The position numbers were made by a program, and so were the translations under genes. The notes under the pieces were generated by a model. The model was not told the origin of the DNA. It made no database searches and was given only the letters and a program-made list of their open reading frames with translations. From Pseudolabrys sp. (lineage in GTDB: Bacteria > Pseudomonadota > Alphaproteobacteria > Rhizobiales > Xanthobacteraceae), in contig JAHCKF010000044.1 in NCBI GenBank assembly GCA_026125925.1, positions 1-14,251 of the forward strand: a DNA stretch of 14,251 bases. The letters are read 5' to 3'. The stretch's first letter is position 1, and each line of letters begins with the position of its first letter. This document shows, in pieces, positions 6,663 to 14,219 of the stretch.

Positions 6663-7619
6663 ATGAGATCGAAGCCGCCCGGCATGCCGCAACCCGCCAG
6701 CAATTCCACCGCCGATCGTGAGCCGAATGCGCGCGCGCTGAAGCCGCTCGACTACGTTCTCTATGCGGCGTCAGTGCTGCTGTGGGGCTTTTCGTGGATC
6801 GCCATGCACTATCAGGTTGGCAAGGTCGCGCCCGAAGTGTCGGTGGTCTGGCGCTTCGTCATCGCCGCACCGCTGATGTTCTTGCTGGCGGCGGCGCGCG
6901 GCGAACGTCTGATGTTTCCGCTGGCCGATCATCGTTATTTCATCGGCCTCGGCGCGGCGATTTTCTCGACCAATTTCATCCTGTTCTATCATGCCGCGCA
7001 GCACGTGGCGTCCGGGCTGCTGTCCATCGCCTTTTCGCTGGCCTCGGTCGGCAATATCGTCCTCGGCGCATTGGTCTTCCGCGCGCGGATCGAGCGCCGC
7101 GCCATTGCCGGCGGCGTCCTCGGTGTCACCGGTGTCGCGGCCATGTTCTATCCGGAACTGGGTGGGCTCGATTTCAGCGGCTCAGCCGCGCTCGGCCTTT
7201 TGCTGGCGCTCGGCGGGACGCTGTCGTTCTGCACCGCCAACATGATCTCGGTAGCGGCGCAGCGCCGCCGTCTGCCGGTGTTCGCTTCGGCGGCGTGGGG
7301 CATGATCTACGGCATCTGTTTCGTGACGCTGGCGGCCCTGGCCCGCGGTCAGACCTTCACGATCGACTGGAGCCTCACTTATCTTGGCGGCCTTGCCTAT
7401 CTGTCGATCTGCGGTTCGTTCATGGCTTTCGCCATCTACTTCACGCTGCTTGGTCGCATCGGCGCGGCGCGCACCGGATATACAACGGTCATGTATCCCG
7501 TGGTCGCGTTGCTGGTGTCGACCTTTGCCGAGGACTATCGCTGGAGCTTGCTGGCGGCGTGCGGTTTGGCCGCCGTGCTGTTAGGCAATGTGCTGATCCT
7601 GCGCAGACCCAATAACTAG
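6663..7619 (+). CDS. DMT superfamily (EamA) inner-membrane transporter
   Basis: A 318-residue integral membrane protein with about ten hydrophobic helices in two EamA repeats (roughly residues 32-160 and 175-312). The first helix region LYAASVLLWGFSWIAMHYQV followed by EVSVVWRFVIAAPLMF is typical of the drug/metabolite transporter superfamily. The substrate cannot be told from sequence; members export amino acids, metabolites or drugs. ATG 6663 is the first start after the ybaK remnant; ATG 6684 (MPQPASNS) gives 311 residues and is as likely, and neither has a good Shine-Dalgarno. The gene starts 73 bases after the end of the ybaK remnant and converges on the LysR gene with an 18-base gap holding the 14-bp palindrome GGCGCGGCCGCGCC (7622-7635). 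Confidence 0.9.
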   Translation: MRSKPPGMPQPASNSTADREPNARALKPLDYVLYAASVLLWGFSWIAMHYQVGKVAPEVSVVWRFVIAAPLMFLLAAARGERLMFPLADHRYFIGLGAAIFSTNFILFYHAAQHVASGLLSIAFSLASVGNIVLGALVFRARIERRAIAGGVLGVTGVAAMFYPELGGLDFSGSAALGLLLALGGTLSFCTANMISVAAQRRRLPVFASAAWGMIYGICFVTLAALARGQTFTIDWSLTYLGGLAYLSICGSFMAFAIYFTLLGRIGAARTGYTTVMYPVVALLVSTFAEDYRWSLLAACGLAAVLLGNVLILRRPNN

Positions 7620-7637
7620 CAGGCGCGGCCGCGCCGA

Positions 7638-8519
7638 CTATTCCGCCGCGATCGCCGCTTCCGACAAGTTATCGAGCGAACAGATAATGTGCTCGGCCAG
7701 CGCATTGGCCAAAGTCGAGCTTTCATGCGCATTGCGCACCAGGCCGATCTGGCAGCTCGGGAGGTCCGGATAGCCATCGGCCGGAGTCAGCACCCGCATG
7801 CCGGGCCGCAGGCCCGATTCGGCGAGCACCGATACGGCGAGTCCCGACAGTACGGCGGCAGCGACCGCACCGGCGTTCGAGCTCGAATAGAGCAGGCGAT
7901 AAGGTCTACCCATCGTATCGAGCCGCTCGATGGCGGTGCGGCGCCACGCGCATGTCGGACGGCCGAGCGCCAGCGGCACGGTCTCTTCGCTGTGTGCGCT
8001 GTGGCGGTTCGACGTTACCCACAGCAGCCGCTCGCGGCGGAAGGTTTCGGCGGCGCGCTGCGATTCGCAATTGGTGACGATAGCGAGATCGATCTCGTTG
8101 CCGTCGATGCGTTCCCACAGGTCGGATGACGGCTCGCAGGTCACCGAAAGCTCGACGCCCGGATAAGCGCGCGAGAAGCGCGCCATGATCTCGGGGAGAT
8201 AACGGTCGGCGTAATCGTCGGGCACGCCGAGCCGGACTCGGCCGGACAATTCCTCGTCACCGAACGCCGCGATCGTCTCCAGGTTCAGCTTGATGATACG
8301 CCGCGCGTAATCGAGCAGGCGCTGGCCGTCTTCGGTGAGCTTGGAGGCGCGGCCATCGCGCACGAATACCGGGCGGTCGAGGCGTTCTTCCAACCGCTTC
8401 ATCTGCATCGATACGGCGGACTGCGTCTTGTTCACGACCTCGGCGGCTTTGGTGAAGCTTCCCGTTTCGGCAATGGCAATGAAGGTGCGGAGCTGGTCAG
8501 CGTCGAGCAGTGCGGCCAT
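7638..8519 (-). CDS. LysR family transcriptional regulator
   Basis: A 293-residue DNA-binding regulator. The N-terminal winged helix-turn-helix is clear: LDADQLRTFIAIAETGSFTK (5-24) then AAEVVNKTQSAVSMQMKRLE (25-44). A linker helix follows and the periplasmic-binding-protein-like effector domain starts near GRVRLGVPDDYADRYLPEI (93-111). The start at 8519 is supported by a strong AAAGGAGT (bases 8525-8532 on the opposite strand) 5 bases away. It is transcribed away from the DUF1127 gene across a 220-base shared region that holds an inverted repeat. LysR proteins usually control the divergent gene and themselves. In Brucella and relatives the LysR regulator VtlR/LsrB activates DUF1127-type small proteins. 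Whether this protein is an orthologue cannot be decided here, and the effector is unknown. Confidence 0.93.
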   Translation of the reverse strand: MAALLDADQLRTFIAIAETGSFTKAAEVVNKTQSAVSMQMKRLEERLDRPVFVRDGRASKLTEDGQRLLDYARRIIKLNLETIAAFGDEELSGRVRLGVPDDYADRYLPEIMARFSRAYPGVELSVTCEPSSDLWERIDGNEIDLAIVTNCESQRAAETFRRERLLWVTSNRHSAHSEETVPLALGRPTCAWRRTAIERLDTMGRPYRLLYSSSNAGAVAAAVLSGLAVSVLAESGLRPGMRVLTPADGYPDLPSCQIGLVRNAHESSTLANALAEHIICSLDNLSEAAIAAE

Positions 8520-8587
8520 GGGCGACTCCTTTGGCTCCCGGCAGCTCAGGGCCTCGGACCGGGCAAGGGCTCATATCAGCATTCCTG

Positions 8588-8624
8588 ATTGGTCAGATTA
8601 AAAACATTCGTTTCACTAATCAAT
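8588..8624. promoter_or_regulatory. Candidate LysR binding site between divergent genes
   Basis: ATTGGTCAG (8588-8596) and CTAATCAAT (8616-8624) form an imperfect inverted repeat (7 of 9 positions pair), about 19 bases apart, inside an AT-rich patch that stands out from the GC-rich surroundings. It lies 69 bases upstream of the LysR start and about 115 upstream of the DUF1127 start, where an operator for both would be expected. Binding is not shown. Confidence 0.45.
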
Positions 8625-8739
8625 ACCGCAGGCGCATATAGACAGCGTCGGCGACGGAATCGGACGTGGTGATACAGGCTCCGGCCGGCCAAAATCAGAG
8701 CATAAAGCCCTGGTTTTGCATCAAAAATTGGAGATGACC

Positions 8740-9099
8740 ATGACCACCGCCTATCCCGTTCTGCCGCTCGCTGCCGGAACCCTGACCCGGGTCCTGGGCG
8801 TCGCCATCAACGTGGTCTTTGTCTCGGTCAAATCCGTGGCCCGCGCCGTGCGCCACCGCCGCGACGCGCAAATGCTCGCTAGCCTCGACGGCCGCATGCT
8901 TGCTGATATCGGCCTGACTCAGTCCGATATCCAGGACGCTTTTTCGGAGCCGCTGTGGGCGGACCCGACGGCGCTGCTGAAGGAGCGCGCCATCGAGCGG
9001 CGCATGAACCGGGCTCGCACCCGGGTCGTGACCTGGGAAGGCGACAGCAAAGTTTTCCGCCGGCCGGCGACCAACCGACCCGCGCGGCAAACGGTCTGA
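8740..9099 (+). CDS. DUF1127 domain protein
   Basis: A 119-residue basic protein with the DUF1127 core at about residues 35-72: RAVRHRRDAQMLASLDGRML followed by ADIGLTQSDIQDAF. DUF1127 proteins are abundant small proteins in alphaproteobacteria; some influence RNA turnover, phosphate or C1 metabolism and stress responses, but no reaction is assigned. The domain is followed by a basic tail (RRMNRARTRVV) longer than in the shortest family members. ATG 8740 is chosen because GGAG (8730-8733) lies 6 bases upstream; ATG 8734 (MTMTTAYP) and ATG 8716 are less well placed. It is divergent from the LysR gene, which probably regulates it, and is followed by a strong intrinsic terminator. Confidence 0.88.
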   Translation: MTTAYPVLPLAAGTLTRVLGVAINVVFVSVKSVARAVRHRRDAQMLASLDGRMLADIGLTQSDIQDAFSEPLWADPTALLKERAIERRMNRARTRVVTWEGDSKVFRRPATNRPARQTV

Positions 9100-9181
9100 T
9101 AATTCACCAAAACGGCCGATTCCTCTCATCGGCCGCTACGATCCGAGCATCAGCGAAATTCCCCTCTCGCGCCCGGATCAC

Positions 9182-9220
9182 AAGCGCCCGCTGGCCCCTC
9201 CGGCGGGCGCTTTAATTTTC
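9182..9220 (+). terminator. Intrinsic terminator of the DUF1127 gene
   Basis: A perfect 10-bp stem AAGCGCCCGC (9182-9191) / GCGGGCGCTT (9203-9212) is followed by the T-rich TAATTTTC. It lies 83 bases after the DUF1127 stop and just before the end of the convergent glycosyltransferase-like gene. The T-tract is on the plus-strand side only, so it mainly serves the DUF1127 transcript. Confidence 0.8.
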
Positions 9221-9233
9221 TCACGCTGCCCGG

Positions 9234-10985
9234 TCACGGCATGCCGGCAACTTCCGGCGTGAGCAGGGCGCGGCGGTCCTTGACGACGCCGATCTTCACG
9301 CCGAGCCGTTTGATCGTCGAGATTTCCCAGCCGCCCAGCGCGCGATCGCAGTTCATGTGCGTCGGCGCAATGAAGAACTCGGCCTTGCTCCAGTCCGAGA
9401 CCCATTGGAGTCGTGAGTTGGCTTCTTTCTCGAAGGGCAGGCGCTCGCCGCAGACCGCGACCGTATAGCGGTGCGTGTGATGTCCTTTGACATCGAGCTT
9501 GGCGACATAGGCTTCGAGGTCATCAACAGCCTCGGGCATGATAGCGACCCAATAGTCACCGACATAACGTCCCGATGCGCCCGATAGTCCGCCGACCAGC
9601 GGATTGTAGAAGAGGTATTCGTAGGGATGCAGCGCGATCAGGGTGCCGGCGTTCCAGCCGAGCGTCGCCACGATCGCCAGCGCCGCGGCGCGTGACAGCA
9701 ACGGCCGTACCGCGGCACAGCGGCTCAGCAGCGCGTCGAAACCGATGCCGGCGAGCACCGCGAACACCGGCACGACGAACAGGAAATGCCGCAGCCCGGT
9801 GAAGGCGGGACCGCGATCGATCACCTCGCAAACCACCGGAAAGGCCGCGATCACGGCGAGGAGCAGCGTCTCATTGCGCCGGCGAAGTTGGCCGGCGCAA
9901 CCGTCGCGGCGCGGCCAAACGATGAAGATGACCGACACCATCGCGCCGGCGACGATGATTAGCGGCAGCTTGAACAGCAGATAGGCCGGCACGTACCAGC
10001 GCGGCACGTTGGCCATCTCATAGATGTGGCCGTCGAGCAGGGTGCGGATCTGATAGTGAAACTGGCCGAAGTCGAGAAGCCCGCGTATCGGATTGAGCGG
10101 CGCCAGCGCCGACCACGGCCAGGCCACGATCATGACGAGATAGGCGATGATGAGGGCCGGCAGCAGCGCCTTCACCGAGCGGGCGAAGAATTCGACGGCC
10201 TTGTCGAGGTTGCGCCGCCATGACGGTCCATAGACGAAGATCGCGAGTGCGACGTAGCCGGCGAGCAAGAGCCCGAGCACGCGAATGCCCAGCGCGGCGC
10301 CGAACAGCAGACCGAAGCCGATGACGTCGCGCCAGCGCGGCCGTGGTAGGTTGCGCGCCGCGCGCAGCAGGAAGTAGGTCGCTCCCATCATCGCCGCGGC
10401 GAAGGGGATGTCTTTGGTGTGGTTGAACATCGAGCCGTACCACGGCCCGCACACCGCAAGCGCGAAGGCGGCGATCGCCGCGGCGCGCGATCCGGCGACG
10501 AGGCGCGCGGTGGCCCAGGCGGCGACGATGCCGCCAAGTCCCATGAAGGCGCAGAGCAGATGCCGGATGGCGTAAGCGTCGACCATCGGCAGCGCGCGCT
10601 GCGTCAGCACCGCGATACCGTCGAACAGCCCGCCATAGAGATACAGATTGACGAAATGAAACAGTGCCTGGTCTTTGAAACCGCTGGCGTAATAGGCGAC
10701 GATCAGCTCGCCGTAGCGCTGCTGCACTTCCTCGTCGTTGGTGATGGCGTAGGAATCGAACGTCAGCACGATCAGCGCGGCCACCGTGGCGAACAGCGCG
10801 GCCGCCGCCAGGTCGTAGCGGTCCCAGCCGTCAAGCCGTGCGCGCAGGCGCGCGGCAAGGCGTGTCGCGGCGCTTGGCCGCACGCTTGAAAAACCGGCGG
10901 ACATCATTGTGTGCGTGTCGGGGATACGCCAGGGCGCAGGATGAACTGTGGCCATGCGTTGGTTCGCATGGTCCGGCTGTGTCAT
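9234..10985 (-). CDS. GT-C type (family 39-like) membrane glycosyltransferase
   Basis: A 583-residue polytopic inner-membrane protein with roughly ten to twelve hydrophobic segments between residues 58 and 440 and a soluble C-terminal part of about 130 residues. It resembles dolichyl/polyprenyl-phosphate-sugar mannosyltransferase (PMT/ArnT/GT39) proteins: the first outer loop after helix 1 carries the acidic motif ITNDEEVQQRYGE (81-93; D84, E85 are candidate catalytic residues), and HPYEYLFYNPLVGG near the last helices matches the YxYxxYN-type ending of such proteins. It would transfer a sugar from a lipid carrier on the periplasmic side; donor and acceptor are unknown. The start is uncertain: M1 (10985), M11 (10955) and M27 (10907) lack a Shine-Dalgarno, and M27, just before the basic segment, gives a more usual N-terminus. 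It is divergent from the PAN-domain gene. Confidence 0.78.
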   Translation of the reverse strand: MTQPDHANQRMATVHPAPWRIPDTHTMMSAGFSSVRPSAATRLAARLRARLDGWDRYDLAAAALFATVAALIVLTFDSYAITNDEEVQQRYGELIVAYYASGFKDQALFHFVNLYLYGGLFDGIAVLTQRALPMVDAYAIRHLLCAFMGLGGIVAAWATARLVAGSRAAAIAAFALAVCGPWYGSMFNHTKDIPFAAAMMGATYFLLRAARNLPRPRWRDVIGFGLLFGAALGIRVLGLLLAGYVALAIFVYGPSWRRNLDKAVEFFARSVKALLPALIIAYLVMIVAWPWSALAPLNPIRGLLDFGQFHYQIRTLLDGHIYEMANVPRWYVPAYLLFKLPLIIVAGAMVSVIFIVWPRRDGCAGQLRRRNETLLLAVIAAFPVVCEVIDRGPAFTGLRHFLFVVPVFAVLAGIGFDALLSRCAAVRPLLSRAAALAIVATLGWNAGTLIALHPYEYLFYNPLVGGLSGASGRYVGDYWVAIMPEAVDDLEAYVAKLDVKGHHTHRYTVAVCGERLPFEKEANSRLQWVSDWSKAEFFIAPTHMNCDRALGGWEISTIKRLGVKIGVVKDRRALLTPEVAGMP

Positions 10986-11117
10986 CAGGCCGCGGCGACA
11001 GGCAGGCTCCCCGGCAGGCGGCCCTCCCTATCTTGTTGCCGGGATTTTGTCTTGTTCCATGGCGTCTGTCATGCTCCATCTGCGCGAGCGGAAAGCGTGA
11101 GGGCGGCAAAGCGCGAT

Positions 11118-11135
11118 CCTCGGTTGAAGCCGAGG
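11118..11135. other. Hairpin in the leader of the PAN-domain gene
   Basis: CCTCGG (11118-11123) and CCGAGG (11130-11135) form a 6-bp stem around TTGAAG, 23 bases before the chosen ATG at 11159. It could affect translation of the downstream gene, or be chance in GC-rich DNA. No T-run follows. Confidence 0.35.
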
Positions 11136-11158
11136 CCGCAACGGAATGGCGGGCCGGA

Positions 11159-11728
11159 ATGCGATTGAGCGTCGATCTTGCCGGAATGATGCGACGGGCG
11201 GGCGGCCTTTGCGCCCTGCTGCTGGCTCTGGCCCTGACTGCGGGGCTGGCCCATGCCCAAACCGGATTCGACCGCCGCGGCGGCGACTATTCCAAGTTCG
11301 AGGTCAAGAGCGGCGATCCGGCAGTGTGTGCCGCGCGTTGCGAGCGCGACTCGCGGTGCCGGGCCTGGAGTTTCTCCTATCCGCGCACGGCCGACGCGCA
11401 GGCCTTCTGCTGGCTCAAGAACAAGGTACCGCCGCGCAATCCCGACGATTGTTGCGTGTCCGGCGTGCGCGGCGCCGGCGTGATCGAGCCCCGGATCGGC
11501 GAAACCGAATTTTCCATCGACCGCTTCGGCGGCGATTACCGCAATTTCGAGCTGCCGCCGGACCCGACCGGCGCCGCCTGCGGCAAGGCTTGCACCGACG
11601 ACAACAAGTGCCGGGCCTGGACCTATCTGCGGCCGGGCTATATCGGCGCGCCGGCGCGATGCTTCCTCAAGGACAGGATCACCCGGCCGCGGCCAAAGCC
11701 GTGCTGCATTTCGGGGGTGGTGCGCTGA
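11159..11728 (+). CDS. Secreted protein with two PAN/apple-like domains
   Basis: A 189-residue exported protein of unknown function. A signal peptide runs from the basic RR (12-13) through the leucine-rich core to AHA (31-33), with probable cleavage before QT. Two homologous modules follow: residues 35-104 and 117-188. Each starts with a D/RxGGDYxxF segment (RRGGDYSKFE; DRFGGDYRNFE) and has C-x3-C-x5-CRAW, then x13 after the fourth cysteine to a CC pair. Cysteines at 57, 61, 67, 84, 98, 99 repeat at 141, 145, 151, 168, 182, 183, a period of 84. PAN/apple domains are disulfide-bonded modules that bind proteins or carbohydrates; no enzyme motif is seen. Start candidates are 11159, 11186 and 11189, and the last two would trim only the front of the signal peptide. 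A MITE-like palindrome directly abuts its stop codon. Confidence 0.82.
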   Translation: MRLSVDLAGMMRRAGGLCALLLALALTAGLAHAQTGFDRRGGDYSKFEVKSGDPAVCAARCERDSRCRAWSFSYPRTADAQAFCWLKNKVPPRNPDDCCVSGVRGAGVIEPRIGETEFSIDRFGGDYRNFELPPDPTGAACGKACTDDNKCRAWTYLRPGYIGAPARCFLKDRITRPRPKPCCISGVVR

Positions 11729-11729
11729 T

Positions 11730-11846
11730 CCGTCATCCTGAGGTGCTCAGCCGAAGGCTGAGCCTCGAAGGACGACGGCCCGGGAATCATTGCCCGTCGT
11801 CCTTCGAGGCTCGCGTGCTTCGCACTCTCGCTCCTCAGGATGACGG
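11730..11846. mobile_element. MITE-like palindromic element with 14-bp terminal inverted repeats
   Basis: The 117-bp element has perfect terminal inverted repeats CCGTCATCCTGAGG (11730-11743) and CCTCAGGATGACGG (11833-11846). Inside is a perfect 18-bp inverted repeat (11761-11778 with 11794-11811) and a small hairpin GCTCAGCC-gaa-GGCTGAGC (11745-11763). TGAT flanks it on both sides (11726-11729 and 11847-11850), as a 4-bp target duplication would. It encodes nothing. The GTCATCCTGAGG type of sequence is widely dispersed in Bradyrhizobium-like and related alphaproteobacterial genomes. It lies between the convergent PAN-domain and lepB genes and may act as a two-way terminator. Confidence 0.8.
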
Positions 11847-11855
11847 TGATAGGCC

Positions 11856-12635
11856 TTACTCCACGCCCGTAAAGAACCGCGACAGCCGCAAACCTTTCGG
11901 CCAGGTCCAGATCGGCTGGTCCTTCATGCCGAGGTCCCACGAGCCGACGATGGCATCGACGCGGCCGATGAGATCCGCGGTCGGCAGCATGCCGACACCA
12001 CCGGCGCGCAGCGGCACGCGCGAGTCGGCCGAGTTGTCGCGGTTGTCGCCCATGACGAAAACATGGCCGGCAGGCACCACGGTGTCAGGCACGTTGTCGA
12101 GCGGGTCGTAGCCGGGCAGCTTGAAGATCGTGTGCTTGCGTCCGCCGGGCAGCGTTTCGATGAAGCGCGCCGCCTTGGCCTGCGAACCGTCTTCGTTCTC
12201 GGCCTCGCCGGTGCCTTCCGAACTCTGCGTCGCGGCTTCGCCGTTGATGTAGACGACGCCGTTCTCGAGCTTGATGTGATCGCCGGGCAGGCCAATGACG
12301 CGCTTGACCCAGACCTGCGAGCGGTCGCCCGGCCAGCGGAACACGACGACATCGCCGCGCTTGGGCAGCGCGCCGAACAGCCGCTCGCTCTGCGGCAGCG
12401 TGATCACCGCCGGCAGCGAGGCGGTCGAATAGCCGTAGGCGAACTTGGTTGCCAGCAGTTCGTCGCCGATCAAGAGCGTCGGCTCCATCGACCCCGACGG
12501 CACATAGAACGGCTCGGCAAGCGCGGTCTTGGCGATGGTCACCGCCAGCACGATCGACACGATATCGACGACGCCCTTGCCGATGCTGCGCAGGCGCGTG
12601 CGCGATTTGCTCACGGGAGCGGTCTCGGTGGTCAT
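11856..12635 (-). CDS. lepB: Signal peptidase I
   Basis: A 259-residue inner-membrane serine protease that removes signal peptides from secreted proteins on the periplasmic side. One N-terminal transmembrane helix (about residues 21-40) precedes the catalytic box PSGSMEPTLLIGD with nucleophile S49. The general base K111 lies in VKRVIGLPGD, and the signature GDNRDNSADSR spans 197-207. ATG 12635 (MTTETAPVSKS) is preferred over an upstream in-frame ATG at 12683, because AGGAAAG lies just upstream (opposite-strand bases 12644-12650) and the upstream extension falls inside a dispersed repeat. An insert of about 20 acidic residues (QSSEGTGEAENEDGSQAK, 137-154) sits between the catalytic Lys region and the GDNRDNS box. 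It follows tldD in the same direction, 65 bases away. Confidence 0.95.
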   Translation of the reverse strand: MTTETAPVSKSRTRLRSIGKGVVDIVSIVLAVTIAKTALAEPFYVPSGSMEPTLLIGDELLATKFAYGYSTASLPAVITLPQSERLFGALPKRGDVVVFRWPGDRSQVWVKRVIGLPGDHIKLENGVVYINGEAATQSSEGTGEAENEDGSQAKAARFIETLPGGRKHTIFKLPGYDPLDNVPDTVVPAGHVFVMGDNRDNSADSRVPLRAGGVGMLPTADLIGRVDAIVGSWDLGMKDQPIWTWPKGLRLSRFFTGVE

Positions 12636-12650
12636 TTCACATTCTTTCCT

Positions 12651-12701
12651 GGCGCATGGTCTGATCCGAGAACCGGTTCCCACTTTTCGGGACCATGCGC
12701 C
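12651..12701. repeat. Rhizobiales-type dispersed intergenic repeat with 11-bp inverted ends
   Basis: Perfect ends GGCGCATGGTC (12651-12661) and GACCATGCGCC (12691-12701) enclose GATCCGAGAACCGGTTCCCA and CTTTTCGG. The AACCGGTTCCCACTTTTCGG core is familiar as a repeat scattered between genes in Bradyrhizobium, Rhodopseudomonas and relatives. It fills the tldD-lepB spacer: one end overlaps the last base of the tldD stop codon and the other abuts the lepB ribosome site. Confidence 0.78.
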
Positions 12702-14122
12702 TACGCCGTCCCGCCCACGGTGATCTTGTCCATGCGCAACGACGGCTGGCCGACGCCCACGGGCACGCCCTGGCCGTTCTTGCCGCAGGTGCCGATGCCC
12801 GGATCGAGCGCGAAGTCGTTACCGATCATGGAAATTCGATGCAGGTCGGTCGGGCCGTTGCCGATCAGCATGGCGCCCTTCACCGGCGCGGTGATCTTGC
12901 CGTTCTCGATCTTGTAGGCCTCGGTGCACTGGAACACGTACTTGCCCGAGGTGATATCGACCTGGCCGCCGCCGAAGTTTACGGCATAGAGGCCGTTCTT
13001 CACCGAGGCGATGATCTCGGACGGCTCCTTGTCGCCGGCGAGCATGGCGGTGTTCGTCATGCGGGGCATCGGCACATGGGCATGCGATTCACGGCGGCCG
13101 TTGCCGGTCGGCTTCATGCCCATCAGCCGCGCATTCTGGCGGTCCTGCATGTAGCCGACCAGAATGCCGTCCTCGATCAGCACGGTGCGGTTGGTCGGCG
13201 TGCCCTCGTCGTCGATGGTCAGCGAGCCGCGGCGCTGTTGCACGGTGCCGTCGTCGATCACGGTGACGCCCTTGGCGGCGACCTGCTGGCCCATCAGGCC
13301 GGCGAAGGCGGAGGTCTTCTTGCGATTGAAATCGCCCTCGAGACCGTGGCCGACAGCTTCGTGCAGCATCACGCCGGGCCAGCCGGAGGCGAGCACGACA
13401 TCCATTTCACCGGCGGGCGCGGCGACGGCGGTGAGATTGACCATCGCCTGACGCACGGCCTCGTCGACCGCCGTCTGCCACATCGACGGTTCGATGAAAC
13501 GTTCGTAACCTTCACGGCCGCCGACGCCATAGCTGCCGGTCTCCTGGCGGTCGCCATCGCCGGCCACCACCGAAACGTTGAGACGCACCAGCGGACGAAT
13601 GTCGCGATAGGTCTCGCCGTCGCCGCGCAGGATCTCGACGACCTGCCAGGTCGCGGCGATCGAGGCGGTGACCTGCCGGACGCGGGGGTCCTTGGCGCGG
13701 GCATAGGCGTCGATGGTCTCGAGCAGCTTGACCTTCTGATCGAAGGCCGGCGTGCCGAGCGGATTCACGTCGTCATAGAGCTTGCGGTTGGTGCGGCCGG
13801 GCGCTTCGGCATACTTGCCGCTGTAGCCGCCCTTGACCGCGCGCACCGCATCGGCGGCGCGCGCCAGCGCGCCCTCCGACAGGTCGGAGGCGTGAGCATA
13901 GCCGACCGCCTCGTCCTTCACGGCGCGCAGGCCGAAGCCCTGTGTAGTGTCATAGGTCGCCTGCTTGAGGCGACCATTGTCGAAGGCGAGCGCCTCGGTT
14001 TGCTTGTATTCGAGGAACAACTCGCCGTCGTCGGCGCCTTCCAGGCCGCGGCCGACCAGTTCTCGCACCTTGGACTTGTCGAGCCCGGCGCGGTCGATCA
14101 GGGAGGAAGCGGCTGGATCCAT
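12701..14122 (-). CDS. tldD: TldD family metalloprotease
   Basis: A 473-residue cytoplasmic protein, close to the usual length for TldD (E. coli about 480). TldD pairs with TldE/PmbA as a zinc protease that degrades unfolded peptides; in other bacteria the pair matures microcin B17 and breaks down CcdA. The zinc motif HEAVGHGLEGD is at 254-264 (H254, E255, H258/H259 region) and C446 in GTCGKNGQ is at the place of the third zinc-ligand cysteine. The glycine-rich C-terminal region VNFGGGQVDITSGKYVF (381-397) is also typical. The start at 14122 has a good AGGAGA (opposite-strand bases 14131-14136) 8 bases away. The pmbA partner is not in this window. It is probably co-transcribed with lepB downstream. 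Confidence 0.95.
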   Translation of the reverse strand: MDPAASSLIDRAGLDKSKVRELVGRGLEGADDGELFLEYKQTEALAFDNGRLKQATYDTTQGFGLRAVKDEAVGYAHASDLSEGALARAADAVRAVKGGYSGKYAEAPGRTNRKLYDDVNPLGTPAFDQKVKLLETIDAYARAKDPRVRQVTASIAATWQVVEILRGDGETYRDIRPLVRLNVSVVAGDGDRQETGSYGVGGREGYERFIEPSMWQTAVDEAVRQAMVNLTAVAAPAGEMDVVLASGWPGVMLHEAVGHGLEGDFNRKKTSAFAGLMGQQVAAKGVTVIDDGTVQQRRGSLTIDDEGTPTNRTVLIEDGILVGYMQDRQNARLMGMKPTGNGRRESHAHVPMPRMTNTAMLAGDKEPSEIIASVKNGLYAVNFGGGQVDITSGKYVFQCTEAYKIENGKITAPVKGAMLIGNGPTDLHRISMIGNDFALDPGIGTCGKNGQGVPVGVGQPSLRMDKITVGGTA

Positions 14123-14136
14123 GGCGAAAATCTCCT

Positions 14137-14164
14137 GAAAAGCCCCCGCTCGAAGAAGAGCGGG
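14137..14164 (-). terminator. Terminator-like hairpin just upstream of tldD
   Basis: On the minus strand CCCGCTC-ttcttc-GAGCGGG (bases 14164 to 14145) is followed by GGGCTTTTC. It ends a few bases before the tldD ribosome site (14131-14136). It may end the transcript of a gene to the right, or act in the tldD leader. The T-run is short. Confidence 0.5.
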
Positions 14165-14219
14165 CCCCCAAGAGATAGGGACAATAAGGCGATTTGGCGA
14201 GGGTGGCGGGACGCCGGCG

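Noticed and set aside
7622..7635. 14-bp palindrome GGCGCGGCCGCGCC as a terminator between the convergent transporter and LysR genes
   Set aside because: It is a perfect palindrome but has no loop-forming spacer and no T-run on either strand; GC-rich chance is likely.
10838..11158. Upstream extension of the PAN-domain gene frame
   Set aside because: It overlaps the N-terminus of the divergent membrane protein, and the signal peptide clearly starts at or after 11159.
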